A stretch of 64,000 bases of DNA from Pseudomonas kielensis (GCF_014236655.1 NZ_JACMYG010000007.1:177308-241307), one strand, 5' to 3'. Counted from the stretch's first letter, positions 30,007 through 38,882 are shown. Notes: generated from the letters alone by a model not told the origin. Numbers and translations: made by a program.

Positions 30007-30022
30007 TTATGCAAAACAGCAT
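30007..30022. promoter_or_regulatory. candidate repressor operator 1
   Basis: TTATGCA-N5-GCAT, the same geometry as the operator before the holin gene (30931-30946). It lies directly before a possible promoter of the repressor gene, TTGTCA (30023-30028) - 17 bases - CATTAT (30046-30051). Inference: autoregulation. Confidence 0.55.
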
Positions 30023-30058
30023 TTGTCATCGCTAAACAGAACCCTCATTATGGGAAAT

Positions 30059-30793
30059 ATGCAAAAACGCAATGTTTCTACCGTCCTCAGGGCACTGCTC
30101 GATCAACACGGGATCTCCCCTACGGAGCTTCACCGTCGTACCGGCGTGCCGCAATCCACCCTCTCGCGGATACTCGGCGGCAAGATCGCCGATCCGTCGG
30201 ATAAACACATCTCGAAGATTGCCGAATATTTTCGGGTGAGCACCGACCAGTTGCGTGGCCGCGTCGATGTCACGCCGGGTTACCCGCCTGCACGGGATCC
30301 CGCGCACACGGAACTCAAGGACATCAGCCTGTGGGATGACGATACGCCCATCGAAGACGACGAGGTCTCGGTACCCTTTCTGCGCGAGGTTGAATTGGCT
30401 GCTGGATCAGGACGATTCGTCATTGAAGAAAGCGAGCGCGCCAGCCTGCGTTTCGGCAAGCGCAGCCTGCGCCACAACGGCGTTCAGTTCGATCAGGCCA
30501 AGTGCGTGACCGTGCGCGGCAACAGCATGTTGCCGGTGCTGCGTGATGGCGCTACGGTCGGGGTGAATGCCGGCAAGTGCGGGATCGGCGATATCGTCGA
30601 TGGCGATCTCTACGCCATCAACCACAACGGCCAGTTGCGGGTGAAACAGCTGTACCGCCTGCCCACCGGGATTCGCTTGCGCAGCTTTAATCGCGATGAG
30701 CATCCGGATGAGGATTATGGCTTTCAGGATATCCAGACCGGGCAGATCGTAATCCTGGGGCATGTGTTCTGGTGGGGTATGTACGCCCGCTGA
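30059..30793 (+). CDS. LexA/cI-like self-cleaving repressor (PrtR type)
   Basis: A 244-residue XRE-family regulator with an N-terminal helix-turn-helix (about 10-65, ISPTELHRRTGVPQSTLSRIL) and a C-terminal S24 peptidase domain. The expected self-cleavage pair is Ala115-Gly116, with Ser156 (GNSML) and Lys196 (RVKQLY) as the catalytic dyad; spacing resembles phage lambda cI. Such PrtR-like proteins repress tailocin/pyocin genes and are inactivated by RecA after DNA damage. MQKRNVSTVLR at 30059 is taken as start; codons at 30023 and 30050 are in frame. A promoter would place the RNA start near this ATG, so a leaderless message is possible. It lies between mutS and a holin-like gene. Confidence 0.88.
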   Translation: MQKRNVSTVLRALLDQHGISPTELHRRTGVPQSTLSRILGGKIADPSDKHISKIAEYFRVSTDQLRGRVDVTPGYPPARDPAHTELKDISLWDDDTPIEDDEVSVPFLREVELAAGSGRFVIEESERASLRFGKRSLRHNGVQFDQAKCVTVRGNSMLPVLRDGATVGVNAGKCGIGDIVDGDLYAINHNGQLRVKQLYRLPTGIRLRSFNRDEHPDEDYGFQDIQTGQIVILGHVFWWGMYAR

Positions 30794-30812
30794 TTGCCTT
30801 CTGCGCCAATAC

Positions 30813-30838
30813 AAACCCGTCCGATGGCGGGTTTTTTT
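30813..30838 (+). terminator. repressor gene terminator
   Basis: AAACCCG / CGGGTTTTTTT hairpin about 20 bases after the stop. It separates the repressor transcript from the holin unit. Confidence 0.75.
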
Positions 30839-30922
30839 GTGCATGAGAATTTCTTGGGCGTGTGGTCCGAGTTCTGTGGATGCGTCAATGCATGGATTTG
30901 ATGGGGTGAGGGTGGTTTTTGA

Positions 30923-30951
30923 TTGACTGATTATGCATTGATGCATAATCT
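30923..30951 (+). promoter_or_regulatory. holin promoter with embedded palindromic operator
   Basis: TTGACT (30923-30928) and TAATCT (30946-30951) are separated by 17 bases, a good sigma-70 promoter. The spacer holds a perfect 9-bp-arm palindrome ATTATGCAT-TG-ATGCATAAT (30930-30949) that contains TTATGCA-N5-GCAT, also found before the upstream repressor gene. A bound repressor would block polymerase directly. Confidence 0.75.
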
Positions 30952-30978
30952 TTTGGCTCGCCACTCAGGAGTACTGAA

Positions 30979-31320
30979 ATGACAATTGAACAGCACGCCT
31001 TGCTGGAGATCCCTGTCTGGCTGGTCATTGCACTCACGCTGCTGGGTGGCTTGTCGGGTGAAATGTGGCGCGCGGACAAGGAGGGTGCCCGCGGTTGGTC
31101 GTTGGTCCGGCGCCTGAGCCTGCGCTCCGGGTCGAGCATGATCTGCGGTGTTTCGGTGGTGATGTTGTTGTACGCCGCCAACATCTCGGTCTGGACGGCT
31201 GCCGCGTTTGGCTGTTTGACGGCGATGGCCGGTGCGGATTTCGCCATTGGCTTATATCAGCGCTGGGCAGCCAGGCGAATCGGCGTGGTGGAAACCCAGG
31301 CCCCGGAGGATCACCGGTAG
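30979..31320 (+). CDS. holin-like phage/tailocin lysis protein
   Basis: A 113-residue protein with three hydrophobic segments (about 10-28, 49-67 and 70-92) and charged ends, resembling LydA-type/class III holins found at the left edge of Pseudomonas R-type tailocin clusters. Holins permeabilise the inner membrane to release endolysin. AGGAG precedes the ATG. No endolysin, spanin or tail gene follows: cinA starts 105 bases later. Family call is by overall pattern and position, so moderately sure; it could be an unrelated small membrane protein. Confidence 0.75.
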   Translation: MTIEQHALLEIPVWLVIALTLLGGLSGEMWRADKEGARGWSLVRRLSLRSGSSMICGVSVVMLLYAANISVWTAAAFGCLTAMAGADFAIGLYQRWAARRIGVVETQAPEDHR

Positions 31321-31425
31321 TGCGCGGGCACGGCACGCCTCATATTTTGATCCACCCAGCGCCTTGCAAGCGCAACCTGCTCATGTAGGGTAGTGCTCAC
31401 GCCCGTCTGATCAGGAGAGAGAGTC

Positions 31426-31926
31426 GTGAATGAAATCACACAGTTGGCCGCGGAGCTGGGCCGGCGTCTACAGGTTCTCAATGCCCACGTCAGCACGGCC
31501 GAATCCTGCACCGGGGGCGGTATCGCCGAGGCGATCACCCGGATTGCCGGCAGTTCGGCCTGGTTCGAGGCGGGGTATGTCACTTATTCCAATCGCCAGA
31601 AAACCCAGCAACTGAAGGTGCCGGGCGAATTGTTCGAGCAGGTCGGAGCAGTGAGTCGCGAGGTAGTGGAGGCCATGGTCCGCGGGGCGCAGCGCAACAG
31701 CCATGCGCGGTTTGCCGTGGCGGTCAGTGGGATCGCCGGGCCTGACGGCGGTTCGCCGGCCAAGCCGGTGGGGACTGTCTGGTTGGCCTGGGGGGTGGGC
31801 GAGGCCGTGTTTAGCGAGTGCCGGCACTTTCCCGGGAACCGTGATGAGGTCCGCCGACAAACGGTGAAGGCCGCGCTAGAGGGCTTGCTGCAGCATGCCG
31901 CCGGAGAAATCTCAAATCAGGGGTAG
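31426..31926 (+). CDS. pncC: CinA-family nicotinamide-nucleotide amidohydrolase
   Basis: Deamidates nicotinamide mononucleotide to nicotinate mononucleotide in NAD salvage. The 166-residue single-domain form carries the [22 protein letters not shown] motif and [21 protein letters not shown]. It starts with GTG at 31426 after AGGAGAGAG. The cinA-recA-recX order is conserved across Pseudomonas; the gene marks the right border of the tailocin site. Confidence 0.95.
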   Translation: MNEITQLAAELGRRLQVLNAHVSTAESCTGGGIAEAITRIAGSSAWFEAGYVTYSNRQKTQQLKVPGELFEQVGAVSREVVEAMVRGAQRNSHARFAVAVSGIAGPDGGSPAKPVGTVWLAWGVGEAVFSECRHFPGNRDEVRRQTVKAALEGLLQHAAGEISNQG

Positions 31927-31953
31927 GCGATCCACAATCGCTGTGGAATAATA

Positions 31954-31969
31954 CTGTCTACTTATACAG
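31954..31969 (+). promoter_or_regulatory. LexA box of recA
   Basis: CTG-TCTACTTATA-CAG fits the SOS consensus CTG-N10-CAG with an AT-rich centre, 41 bases before the recA ATG. Confidence 0.9.
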
Positions 31970-32009
31970 GTGTTGGCCGTCAGGCCTTATTGATTACGTG
32001 AGGACTTTA

Positions 32010-33059
32010 ATGGACGACAACAAGAAGAAAGCCTTGGCTGCGGCCCTGGGTCAGATCGAACGTCAATTCGGCAAGGGTGCCGTAATGCGTATGGGCGATC
32101 AGGACCGTCAGGCGATCCCGGCTATCTCCACTGGCTCTCTGGGGCTGGACATCGCACTCGGCATCGGCGGCCTGCCCAAAGGCCGTATCGTTGAAATCTA
32201 CGGTCCTGAATCCTCCGGTAAAACCACCCTGACCCTGTCGGTGATTGCCCAGGCACAAAAAGCCGGCGCGACCTGCGCGTTCGTCGACGCCGAGCACGCC
32301 CTGGACCCGGAATACGCTGGCAAACTGGGGGTTAACGTCGACGACCTGCTGGTTTCCCAGCCGGACACTGGCGAGCAAGCTCTGGAAATCACCGACATGC
32401 TGGTGCGTTCCAACGCGGTTGACGTGATCATCGTCGACTCCGTGGCTGCGCTGGTACCGAAGGCGGAAATCGAAGGCGAGATGGGCGACATGCACGTGGG
32501 CCTGCAAGCCCGCCTGATGTCCCAGGCGCTGCGTAAAATCACCGGTAACATCAAGAACGCCAACTGCCTGGTGATCTTCATCAACCAGATCCGGATGAAA
32601 ATCGGCGTGATGTTCGGCAGCCCGGAAACCACCACCGGTGGTAACGCGCTGAAGTTCTACGCTTCGGTTCGCCTGGACATCCGCCGTACTGGCGCGGTGA
32701 AAGAAGGCGACGAAGTGGTCGGCAGCGAAACCCGCGTTAAAGTCGTCAAGAACAAGGTGGCGGCACCGTTCCGTCAGGCCGAGTTCCAGATTCTTTACGG
32801 CAAGGGCATCTACCTCAATGGCGAGATGATCGACCTGGGCGTGCTGCACGGTTTTGTTGAGAAATCCGGTGCCTGGTATGCCTACAACGGCAGCAAGATC
32901 GGTCAGGGCAAAGCCAACTCGGCCAAGTTCCTGCAGGACAACCCAGACATCGCAGCCAAGCTCGAGAAGCAGATTCGCGACAAGCTGCTGACGCCGGTGG
33001 ACCTGAACGCTGCGCCGGTCAAAGAGACCGAAGATGACCTGGCCGACGCTGATATCTGA
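32010..33059 (+). CDS. recA: Recombinase RecA
   Basis: Strand-exchange protein and co-protease for LexA and S24 phage-type repressors. The 349-residue protein has Walker A GPESSGKT and the [30 protein letters not shown] region of loops L1/L2. [13 protein letters not shown] at 32010 is the usual start; the codon at 31998 adds four residues. A LexA box is present upstream and recX is 8 bases downstream. Confidence 0.98.
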   Translation: MDDNKKKALAAALGQIERQFGKGAVMRMGDQDRQAIPAISTGSLGLDIALGIGGLPKGRIVEIYGPESSGKTTLTLSVIAQAQKAGATCAFVDAEHALDPEYAGKLGVNVDDLLVSQPDTGEQALEITDMLVRSNAVDVIIVDSVAALVPKAEIEGEMGDMHVGLQARLMSQALRKITGNIKNANCLVIFINQIRMKIGVMFGSPETTTGGNALKFYASVRLDIRRTGAVKEGDEVVGSETRVKVVKNKVAAPFRQAEFQILYGKGIYLNGEMIDLGVLHGFVEKSGAWYAYNGSKIGQGKANSAKFLQDNPDIAAKLEKQIRDKLLTPVDLNAAPVKETEDDLADADI

Positions 33060-33067
33060 TTGATCCA

Positions 33068-33535
33068 ATGACCGCCGTACTCGATACCCTCGTCGCGGTG
33101 CGGCGAACCGCAATGGACCTGCTCGCGCGACGCGAGCATGGTCGAGTCGAGCTGACGCGTAAACTGCGTCAGCGCGGCGCCCCCGATGACATGATCGACA
33201 CTGCCCTCGACCGACTGACGGAAGAGGGGTTGCTGTCCGAATCCCGTTACCTCGAAAGTTTCGTCTCCTACCGGGCCCGTTCAGGCTATGGTCCTTTACG
33301 CATTCGTGAAGAGCTGAGCCAGCGTGGTTTGCAGCGCACCGATATCGAACTCGCCTTGCGTGAGTGTGGAATCAGTTGGCAGGCACAATTGGAAGACACC
33401 TGGCGCCGTAAATTTGCCGGGCATTTACCGATCGATGCCCGCGAGCGTGCCAAGCAAGGGCGCTTCCTCGCTTATCGCGGTTACTCCATGGAGATGATCG
33501 GCCGGCTGTTCAGTGGCCGAGCAATGGACGACTAA
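33068..33535 (+). CDS. recX: RecX regulator of RecA
   Basis: A 155-residue all-helical protein that inhibits RecA filament growth. It shows the repeated RecX pattern ([31 protein letters not shown]). It is probably co-transcribed with recA, ending in a strong terminator. Confidence 0.95.
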   Translation: MTAVLDTLVAVRRTAMDLLARREHGRVELTRKLRQRGAPDDMIDTALDRLTEEGLLSESRYLESFVSYRARSGYGPLRIREELSQRGLQRTDIELALRECGISWQAQLEDTWRRKFAGHLPIDARERAKQGRFLAYRGYSMEMIGRLFSGRAMDD

Positions 33536-33567
33536 AAAAGCCCGACTAAAAAATAGTCGGGCTTTTT
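33534..33567 (+). terminator. recX terminator (bidirectional)
   Basis: AAAAAAGCCCGACTA / TAGTCGGGCTTTTTT with a 4-base A-rich loop. It also faces the convergent LOG-family gene. Confidence 0.93.
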
Positions 33568-33570
33568 TAT

Positions 33571-34689
33571 TCATGTCACTTTGCTGGGTTCCCGTTGGCG
33601 CTGGGGAGTTGCAGGCTGGGAGGTGGCCCAGTTTTCCGGCAGGTTGAGGTAGTCCACCAGTTCACGCAGGCGCCCATGATCCCGGGCATTGAAGGTGAAC
33701 GCCAGGCGCGCCAGGTGGCTGAACTGTGCGTCGTCATGCTCCTCGCCACTGTAGGCGTGCTGGTGAAAGTGATCGCTCAGGCACAGGTCGGCGAACGCCA
33801 CTTGTAGGTGTGCCAGCGCTTGCTCGTTGAGTGCATGATTCATGCGGATCACAAACTGGTTTTTCAGCCAGCGGCTGGAGTGGAAGTTGCTGTAGAACTG
33901 ATTGATTTGCGCCACCGCTTCTTCAGCGTTATCCACCAGGCGCACCAGTTTCAGGTCGTTGGGCAGGATGTAGCGATTGGCCTCCAATTGATTGCGGATG
34001 AAATCCAGCGCGCTTTCCCAGAACTTGCCACCCGGTGCATCCAGCAGCACCACGGGCACCAGTGGGCTTTTGCCGGTCTGGATCAGAGTCAGTACTTCCA
34101 GGGCTTCGTCCAGCGTGCCGAAGCCACCCGGGCACAGCACCAGCGCGTCGGCTTCCTTGACGAAGAACAGTTTGCGGGTGAAGAAAAAGTGGAAGGGCAG
34201 CAAGTTGGCGGTGCCACCGACGGTGGGGTTGGCATGCTGTTCGAAGGGCAGGGTGATGTTGAACCCAAGGCTGTGATCGCGACCCGCGCCCTCGTGAGCG
34301 GCGGCCATAATCCCGCCACCGGCACCGGTGATCACCATCAGGTCCGATTGCGCGAGTTTTTCTCCCAGTTCACGGGCCAGGGCGTACAGCGGGTGTTCCA
34401 CCGGCGTGCGCGCTGAACCGAACACGGTCACCTTGCGCCTTCCCTTGAACTGTTCCAGCACACGAAATGCGTGCTCCAGCTCGCGCAGGGCTTGAAGGGT
34501 GATCTTGGCATTCCAGCGGTTGTGGTCGTCCTGGGCCATGCGCAGGACTGTCAGCATCATGTCGCGGTAGATCGGAATATTCGGACTGTTGGGGGAAACC
34601 AGGTTGAGTTGTTCTTCGATCTTGCTCGTGAGATCGACACCGTTGCTCTGGAAATGACGTATCAGAAGGTCATTCGGTTGGTAAGGCAT
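33571..34689 (-). CDS. LOG-family Rossmann-fold nucleotide-binding protein
   Basis: A 372-residue protein with the two LOG/lysine-decarboxylase-like motifs: GAGGGIMAAAHEGAGRDHSLG and CPGGFGTLDEALEVLTL. Members hydrolyse nucleoside 5'-monophosphates to base and ribose phosphate (LonelyGuy/PpnN activity). It is longer than minimal LOG proteins because of N- and C-terminal extensions (about 90 and 100 residues). The exact substrate is not evident. Convergent with recX. Confidence 0.85.
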   Translation of the reverse strand: MPYQPNDLLIRHFQSNGVDLTSKIEEQLNLVSPNSPNIPIYRDMMLTVLRMAQDDHNRWNAKITLQALRELEHAFRVLEQFKGRRKVTVFGSARTPVEHPLYALARELGEKLAQSDLMVITGAGGGIMAAAHEGAGRDHSLGFNITLPFEQHANPTVGGTANLLPFHFFFTRKLFFVKEADALVLCPGGFGTLDEALEVLTLIQTGKSPLVPVVLLDAPGGKFWESALDFIRNQLEANRYILPNDLKLVRLVDNAEEAVAQINQFYSNFHSSRWLKNQFVIRMNHALNEQALAHLQVAFADLCLSDHFHQHAYSGEEHDDAQFSHLARLAFTFNARDHGRLRELVDYLNLPENWATSQPATPQRQREPSKVT

Positions 34690-35333
34690 TCAACTTCTCC
34701 TTCTACACAGAACCTTCGGCCCGACCGAAAGATTCGTCGGGGCCGCGACACGCCTTGTGTCGCCTGGGCATTACAGCCAACCCGACCCACCGCGCACGGC
34801 CGTCGAGTCATCCAGACGGGCTCTGTTTATCCCTTGGATGAAAGAAAATGTTCGCAAGACGCCGTTCTGGATGGCAGCCCCTTTTCTGCCGTGAACCTTG
34901 AATATCCACACATTGAATCTAGACGCTCGGCGTCAGTTGCGCTGGCTTGATCATGGTCCTGAAAAGTCTGTGCTGGCAATAGCTTGTTGGCGATAGGTGA
35001 TCGACTTTCACCGCCCGCCTGAAGCCCCCCCTAGACGCTACGCGCTGACTGACCGAAACACAGGCACGCCACACATTTGTCGTACACCCCGGGCAAGACG
35101 CAAGCTCCCAAGGGCGATTCTTGGGCTCGGAGGCGGGTTATGGCGCGGGTGATGCTGGAGATCGATACGCAGCGGTTCCGATGCTCAAGTCGGCAGCCGA
35201 GGACCATCAGGTGAGCCTTGGGGAGGCATGTCGACGGCGGCTGGGGGGCAACGAGTAGCGCTCGCCTTATCTGCTGGCGCAGGTGGTGGAACTGCACGCC
35301 GATGAAGAGCAACGGCGCGCGGGTTCGGGGGCG
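34690..35333. other. 644-bp gap without a recognised gene
   Basis: No convincing gene. It contains direct GC-rich fragments and one open stretch on the plus strand (35121-35258) ending AAEDHQVSLGEACRRRLGGNE, which faintly resembles the second helix of ribbon-helix-helix repressors but has no start codon or ribosome site. It may be a decayed gene. The first 100 bases should carry the promoter of the LOG-family gene. Confidence 0.45.
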
Positions 35334-35759
35334 TTACTTCTTCTTTTTCGCAGGCTCTGCCGGGCAGTCCGATTCCTGGAATCGGGCCGAGGCCACCGGA
35401 CGGTTGGTTTTGTTCTCGGTGAATTCGTAACGCAAGATCGCGCCCTGGGCCATCAGCTTGCGGTAGTTGGGGTTGCGGCAAACGCTGGCACCCAGTTGCA
35501 GGTACACGGCTTTCGGGTTGGCGCGCATTTCTTCGGCATACACCGATTGCACACTGAGGTGATCAACCAGCTCCTTGCCTTCGACCGTGTAGCCCTGGTC
35601 CAGAATGTTGTCGCTGACTTCGCGAGGCAGGCCAACGTTACTTTCCGCGGCTACCTTCTCCAGCATCTTGCTCAGGTTCATCTCTTTCAGGGACGCGGCC
35701 TGGGCGCAGAAGGGCAAAGCCAGCACAAGGGCGGCGGTGGGAACGATGAGGCGCAGCAT
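35334..35759 (-). CDS. Secreted QSregVF-family protein (PA3611-like)
   Basis: A 141-residue exported protein with a signal peptide (about 1-20, ending AQA). It resembles the Pseudomonas quorum-sensing-regulated virulence factor family typified by PA3611: an all-helical first half with NILDQGYTVEGKELVDHLSVQ, conserved Cys pair (near VCRNPNYRKL and ESDCPAEP) and the ending FTENKTNRPVASARF. The short Lys-rich tail (AKKKK) is unusual. Biochemical function is unknown. The longer upstream open frame is not coding; ATG at 35759 has AGGAG at the right distance. Confidence 0.8.
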   Translation of the reverse strand: MLRLIVPTAALVLALPFCAQAASLKEMNLSKMLEKVAAESNVGLPREVSDNILDQGYTVEGKELVDHLSVQSVYAEEMRANPKAVYLQLGASVCRNPNYRKLMAQGAILRYEFTENKTNRPVASARFQESDCPAEPAKKKK

Positions 35760-35949
35760 GAAACTCTCCTGATTCAGTGACTGGTGCTTCGACCCGTCAC
35801 AGGGCTGAGCGTTCAGTGGCGGCAAATTATAGGGTGCGGGGGGCGGGCGGTACAGGCTTGCGCAGGTTGCTCTGGTAAACTGCTGGCACTTTATTGCCCT
35901 GCCGAGCGCTTTTTGTGTCGATTCAATCCTCCTGCCGTCGAAACCTGCC

Positions 35950-36660
35950 ATGAGCCACGCCGTTTCCCGTTTGCGCGCCCAGCGCCTGGCCCGAGCCGTC
36001 CGCCCCTTTGTTGCGCGGGGCTCGCGGGCTGAGCGGTGCGCCGGCTGCCGGGTAATCCCCAGCCATTGCCTGTGTGCGTGGCGCCCGACCGTTGCGGCCA
36101 AATCGGCCATGTGCCTGGTGATGCATGACGTCGAGCCGATGAAACCGAGCAATACCGGCTGGCTGATTGCCGACGTGATCGAGCAGACCAGTGCGTTTCC
36201 CTGGTCGCGTACCGAAGTCGAGCCGGGCTTGCTGGCCCTGATCGCCGATCCTCAGTGGCAGCCGTACATCGTGTTTCCGGGAGAGTTTGTCGCGCCGCAG
36301 CGGGTGGTGAGCGAGGTCCGGCTGGAGCCGGGCAAGCGCCCGCTGTTCATTCTGCTGGACGCGACCTGGAGCGAGGCGCGCAAGATGTTCCGCAAGAGCC
36401 CTTATCTCGAGCATTTGCCGGTGTTGAGCCTGCAGCCCGAACAACTGTCGCGCTACAAGTTGCGCCGCTCCAAGCGCGATGACCACTTCTGCACCGCCGA
36501 GGTGGCCGCGCTCTGCCTGGAACTGGCCGACGATCAAGCCGCCAGCGAAGTGCTGGACGCCTACCTGGACGTCTTCAGCACCCATTACCTGTCGGCCAAG
36601 TTTCAGCAGGCGATCGATCCGGACGATGACGTCCACACTCGCCTCAAGCCCTACCTCTAG
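35950..36660 (+). CDS. tapT: tRNA-uridine aminocarboxypropyltransferase (DTW domain)
   Basis: Adds the 3-amino-3-carboxypropyl group of SAM to U47 in some tRNAs (acp3U). The 236-residue protein has an N-terminal cysteine cluster (Cys30, 33, 40, 42) and the DTW-domain motif Asp137-Ala-Thr-Trp140 (DATWSEARKMFRKSPYL). Divergent from the QSregVF-family gene. Confidence 0.88.
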   Translation: MSHAVSRLRAQRLARAVRPFVARGSRAERCAGCRVIPSHCLCAWRPTVAAKSAMCLVMHDVEPMKPSNTGWLIADVIEQTSAFPWSRTEVEPGLLALIADPQWQPYIVFPGEFVAPQRVVSEVRLEPGKRPLFILLDATWSEARKMFRKSPYLEHLPVLSLQPEQLSRYKLRRSKRDDHFCTAEVAALCLELADDQAASEVLDAYLDVFSTHYLSAKFQQAIDPDDDVHTRLKPYL

Positions 36661-37556
36661 GCGGTGCTGCGGGCCAGCACCGGGTTTTTCGGCCAGAGCT
36701 GGGCGGCCAGCATCCCGGCTAGCATCAGCCCACAGCCGATGTAGCCCCGCAGGCTCAGTTCTTCACCCAGTAGCCAGGCACCGGCGATGGCGGCAAACAC
36801 GGCCTCCAGGGAAAAAATAATCGCGGCATGGGAGGCAATCGCGTCTTTCTGGGCGATCACCTGCAAGGTGTAGCCGATGCCGACCGCAATCAGGCCGCCA
36901 TAGAGAATGGCCGGGCCGGCGGCGATGATCGCGTTGAGGTCGAAAGTCTCCAGGCACAGGGCCAGGACCAGGCTGACCACCGAGCAGGTGGTGAACTGCA
37001 GGAATGCCAGGCGAATCGGGTCGTGTCGGCTGGCGAAAACGCCCACCAGCACCACGTGCCCGCCCCAGACAAAGGCGCCGATCAACTGCAACCAGTCGCC
37101 GGACGCCACCTGGAACTGATCGCCGACGCTGAGCAGGAACATCCCGACCACCGCCAGAGTCGCCCCGAACCAGGTGCCGAGCCCGGTCTTGTGCCCGATC
37201 AACAGCCCCAGCAGCGGCACGACGATGACGTAGAGCCCGGTGATGAAACCGGCATTGGTCACGCTGGTGAACAGCAGGCCGACCTGTTGCAGGTTGATCC
37301 CCAGGGCCAGGGCGAGGCCCATCAGGCCGCCACCGATCAACAAACCACGGGTCAGGAAGGGTTCGTGGTGGCTATTCTGGCGGTTGCCACGTAGGACCAG
37401 CGGTAACAGACACAACGAACCAAGCGCGAAGCGCAGGCCGGAATAGAGGAAAGGACCGATGTGATCCATACCGGAGGTTTGTGCGACAAATCCTGATCCC
37501 CAAATCATTGCGGTGATCAACATCAGGACATCGGCACGCAGGGCTTTGGTCTGCAT
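36657..37556 (-). CDS. EamA/DMT-family membrane transporter
   Basis: A 299-residue protein with about ten predicted membrane helices in two EamA repeats (about 5-140 and 150-285). The family exports metabolites or amino acids across the inner membrane; the substrate cannot be read from sequence. ATG at 37556 begins MQTKALRADVLML; the longer frame from 37631 adds a non-conserved leader. The 3' end overlaps tapT by 4 bases, convergent. Confidence 0.9.
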   Translation of the reverse strand: MQTKALRADVLMLITAMIWGSGFVAQTSGMDHIGPFLYSGLRFALGSLCLLPLVLRGNRQNSHHEPFLTRGLLIGGGLMGLALALGINLQQVGLLFTSVTNAGFITGLYVIVVPLLGLLIGHKTGLGTWFGATLAVVGMFLLSVGDQFQVASGDWLQLIGAFVWGGHVVLVGVFASRHDPIRLAFLQFTTCSVVSLVLALCLETFDLNAIIAAGPAILYGGLIAVGIGYTLQVIAQKDAIASHAAIIFSLEAVFAAIAGAWLLGEELSLRGYIGCGLMLAGMLAAQLWPKNPVLARSTA

Positions 37557-37792
37557 GATGGCACTCTTATTAGTTAGCCAGCTAAGATGCCGTAAAGGAT
37601 GCGGCTTGACCACCCCGATTTCGCTGGGCATCCTTGGCGCCGATTAGGGTGCGGCCGAAGATTGAAACGCCGGTTTTATGGGCTCTTGGCGTTGAACGTA
37701 CCCTGTTGGTTGCACCTGCAGGTGCTACCTTGAGTTGTTTTGGTGAGGCCTGAATGCATCAGGCCTGCCATAAAAACAGGATCATTTGAACA

Positions 37793-38443
37793 ATGGCCAC
37801 ATACGAAATCCTGATTGCCGATGACCACCCCCTCTTTCGTAGCGCACTGCACCAGGCCGTCACCCTGGGCCTGGGCCCGGACGTGCGCCTGGTGGAAGTG
37901 GCGAGCATCGCCGAGCTGGAAACCCGCCTGACCGAGAAGGCCGACTGGGACCTGGTGCTCCTGGACCTGAACATGCCGGGCGCATACGGATTCTCCGGGC
38001 TGGTGCTGTTGCGCGGCCAGTACCCGCAGATTCCGGTGGTGATGGTCTCGGCACAGGAAGAAGCGTCGATCATGGTCAAGTCCCGGGAGTTCGGGGCCAG
38101 TGGCTTCATTCCCAAATCCAGCTCGCTGGAAGTGATCCAGCAGGCGGTGCGTGCGGTGCTGGATGGCGATGTGTTCTGGCCACCACAAGCGTTCGAGGCG
38201 GTCAGCGTCTCGCCGGAAGCCAAGGCCGCGAGCGAGGGCCTGGCGAGTTTGACCCCGCAGCAGTTCCGCGTGCTGACCATGGTCTGCGAAGGTTTGCTGA
38301 ACAAGCAGATCGCCTACGAGCTGAGTGTGTCGGAGGCCACCATCAAGGCCCACGTAACGGCGATTTTCCGCAAGCTGGGTGTGCGCACCCGGACTCAGGC
38401 GGCGCTACTGTTGCAACAACTCGAGTCAATTTCGCCGCAATAA
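37793..38443 (+). CDS. erdR: LuxR-family response regulator ErdR
   Basis: A 216-residue response regulator: receiver domain (about 1-120, acidic Asp10/Asp11, phosphorylation site Asp58 in LLDLNMPG) and a C-terminal LuxR/NarL helix-turn-helix (about 150-210, EGLLNKQIAYELSVSEATIKAH). In P. aeruginosa ErdR (PA3604), next to dgkA as here, controls ethanol- and acetate-related metabolism. No sensor kinase is adjacent. Confidence 0.87.
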   Translation: MATYEILIADDHPLFRSALHQAVTLGLGPDVRLVEVASIAELETRLTEKADWDLVLLDLNMPGAYGFSGLVLLRGQYPQIPVVMVSAQEEASIMVKSREFGASGFIPKSSSLEVIQQAVRAVLDGDVFWPPQAFEAVSVSPEAKAASEGLASLTPQQFRVLTMVCEGLLNKQIAYELSVSEATIKAHVTAIFRKLGVRTRTQAALLLQQLESISPQ

Positions 38444-38516
38444 AGCCGGCTCATTCACGCTTTTTTGACTTTTGTTGATCTAGCTTTCCCTCTCCTTTTT
38501 TCAGTTGCCTACTCTT

Positions 38517-38879
38517 ATGTCACCTTTCAAAGGCCAGACCGGCCTCAAACGCATCCTCAACGCTTCGGGCTACTCCCTGGACGGCCTGCGCGCCGCTTTC
38601 ACCGGCGAAGCGGCTTTTCGGCAACTGGTGTTGCTCAACGTGATTCTGATTCCGCTGACCTTCTTTCTGAATGTCAGCCGGGTCGAACAGGCCGTGCTGA
38701 TTGCCGTCTGCCTGCTGGCGCTGATCGTGGAGTTGCTCAACTCCGCGGTAGAAGCGGCCATCGACCGCATCTCCCTCGACCTGCACCCGCTGTCGAAAAA
38801 TGCCAAGGACATGGGCAGCGCCGCTCAGTTCGTGGCCTTGAGCATGATTGCCCTGGTGTGGGCTGTGATCCTGATCTGA
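38517..38879 (+). CDS. dgkA: Diacylglycerol kinase
   Basis: Small inner-membrane kinase that recycles diacylglycerol to phosphatidic acid. 120 residues with three membrane helices (about 30-50, 55-72, 95-119) and the conserved ELLNSAVEAAIDRIS signature with catalytic Glu. ATG at 38517 is preferred over a TTG at 38505. Confidence 0.95.
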   Translation: MSPFKGQTGLKRILNASGYSLDGLRAAFTGEAAFRQLVLLNVILIPLTFFLNVSRVEQAVLIAVCLLALIVELLNSAVEAAIDRISLDLHPLSKNAKDMGSAAQFVALSMIALVWAVILI

Positions 38880-38882
38880 CCC

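Noticed and set aside
34471..34950. 159-codon plus-strand frame at the LOG gene start
   Set aside because: Its first half is antisense to the LOG-family gene and the remainder has no conserved features or ribosome site.
35031..35312. 93-codon minus-strand frame in the LOG/QSregVF gap
   Set aside because: Cys/Arg/Ser-rich translation without motif, poor start context; treated as non-coding.
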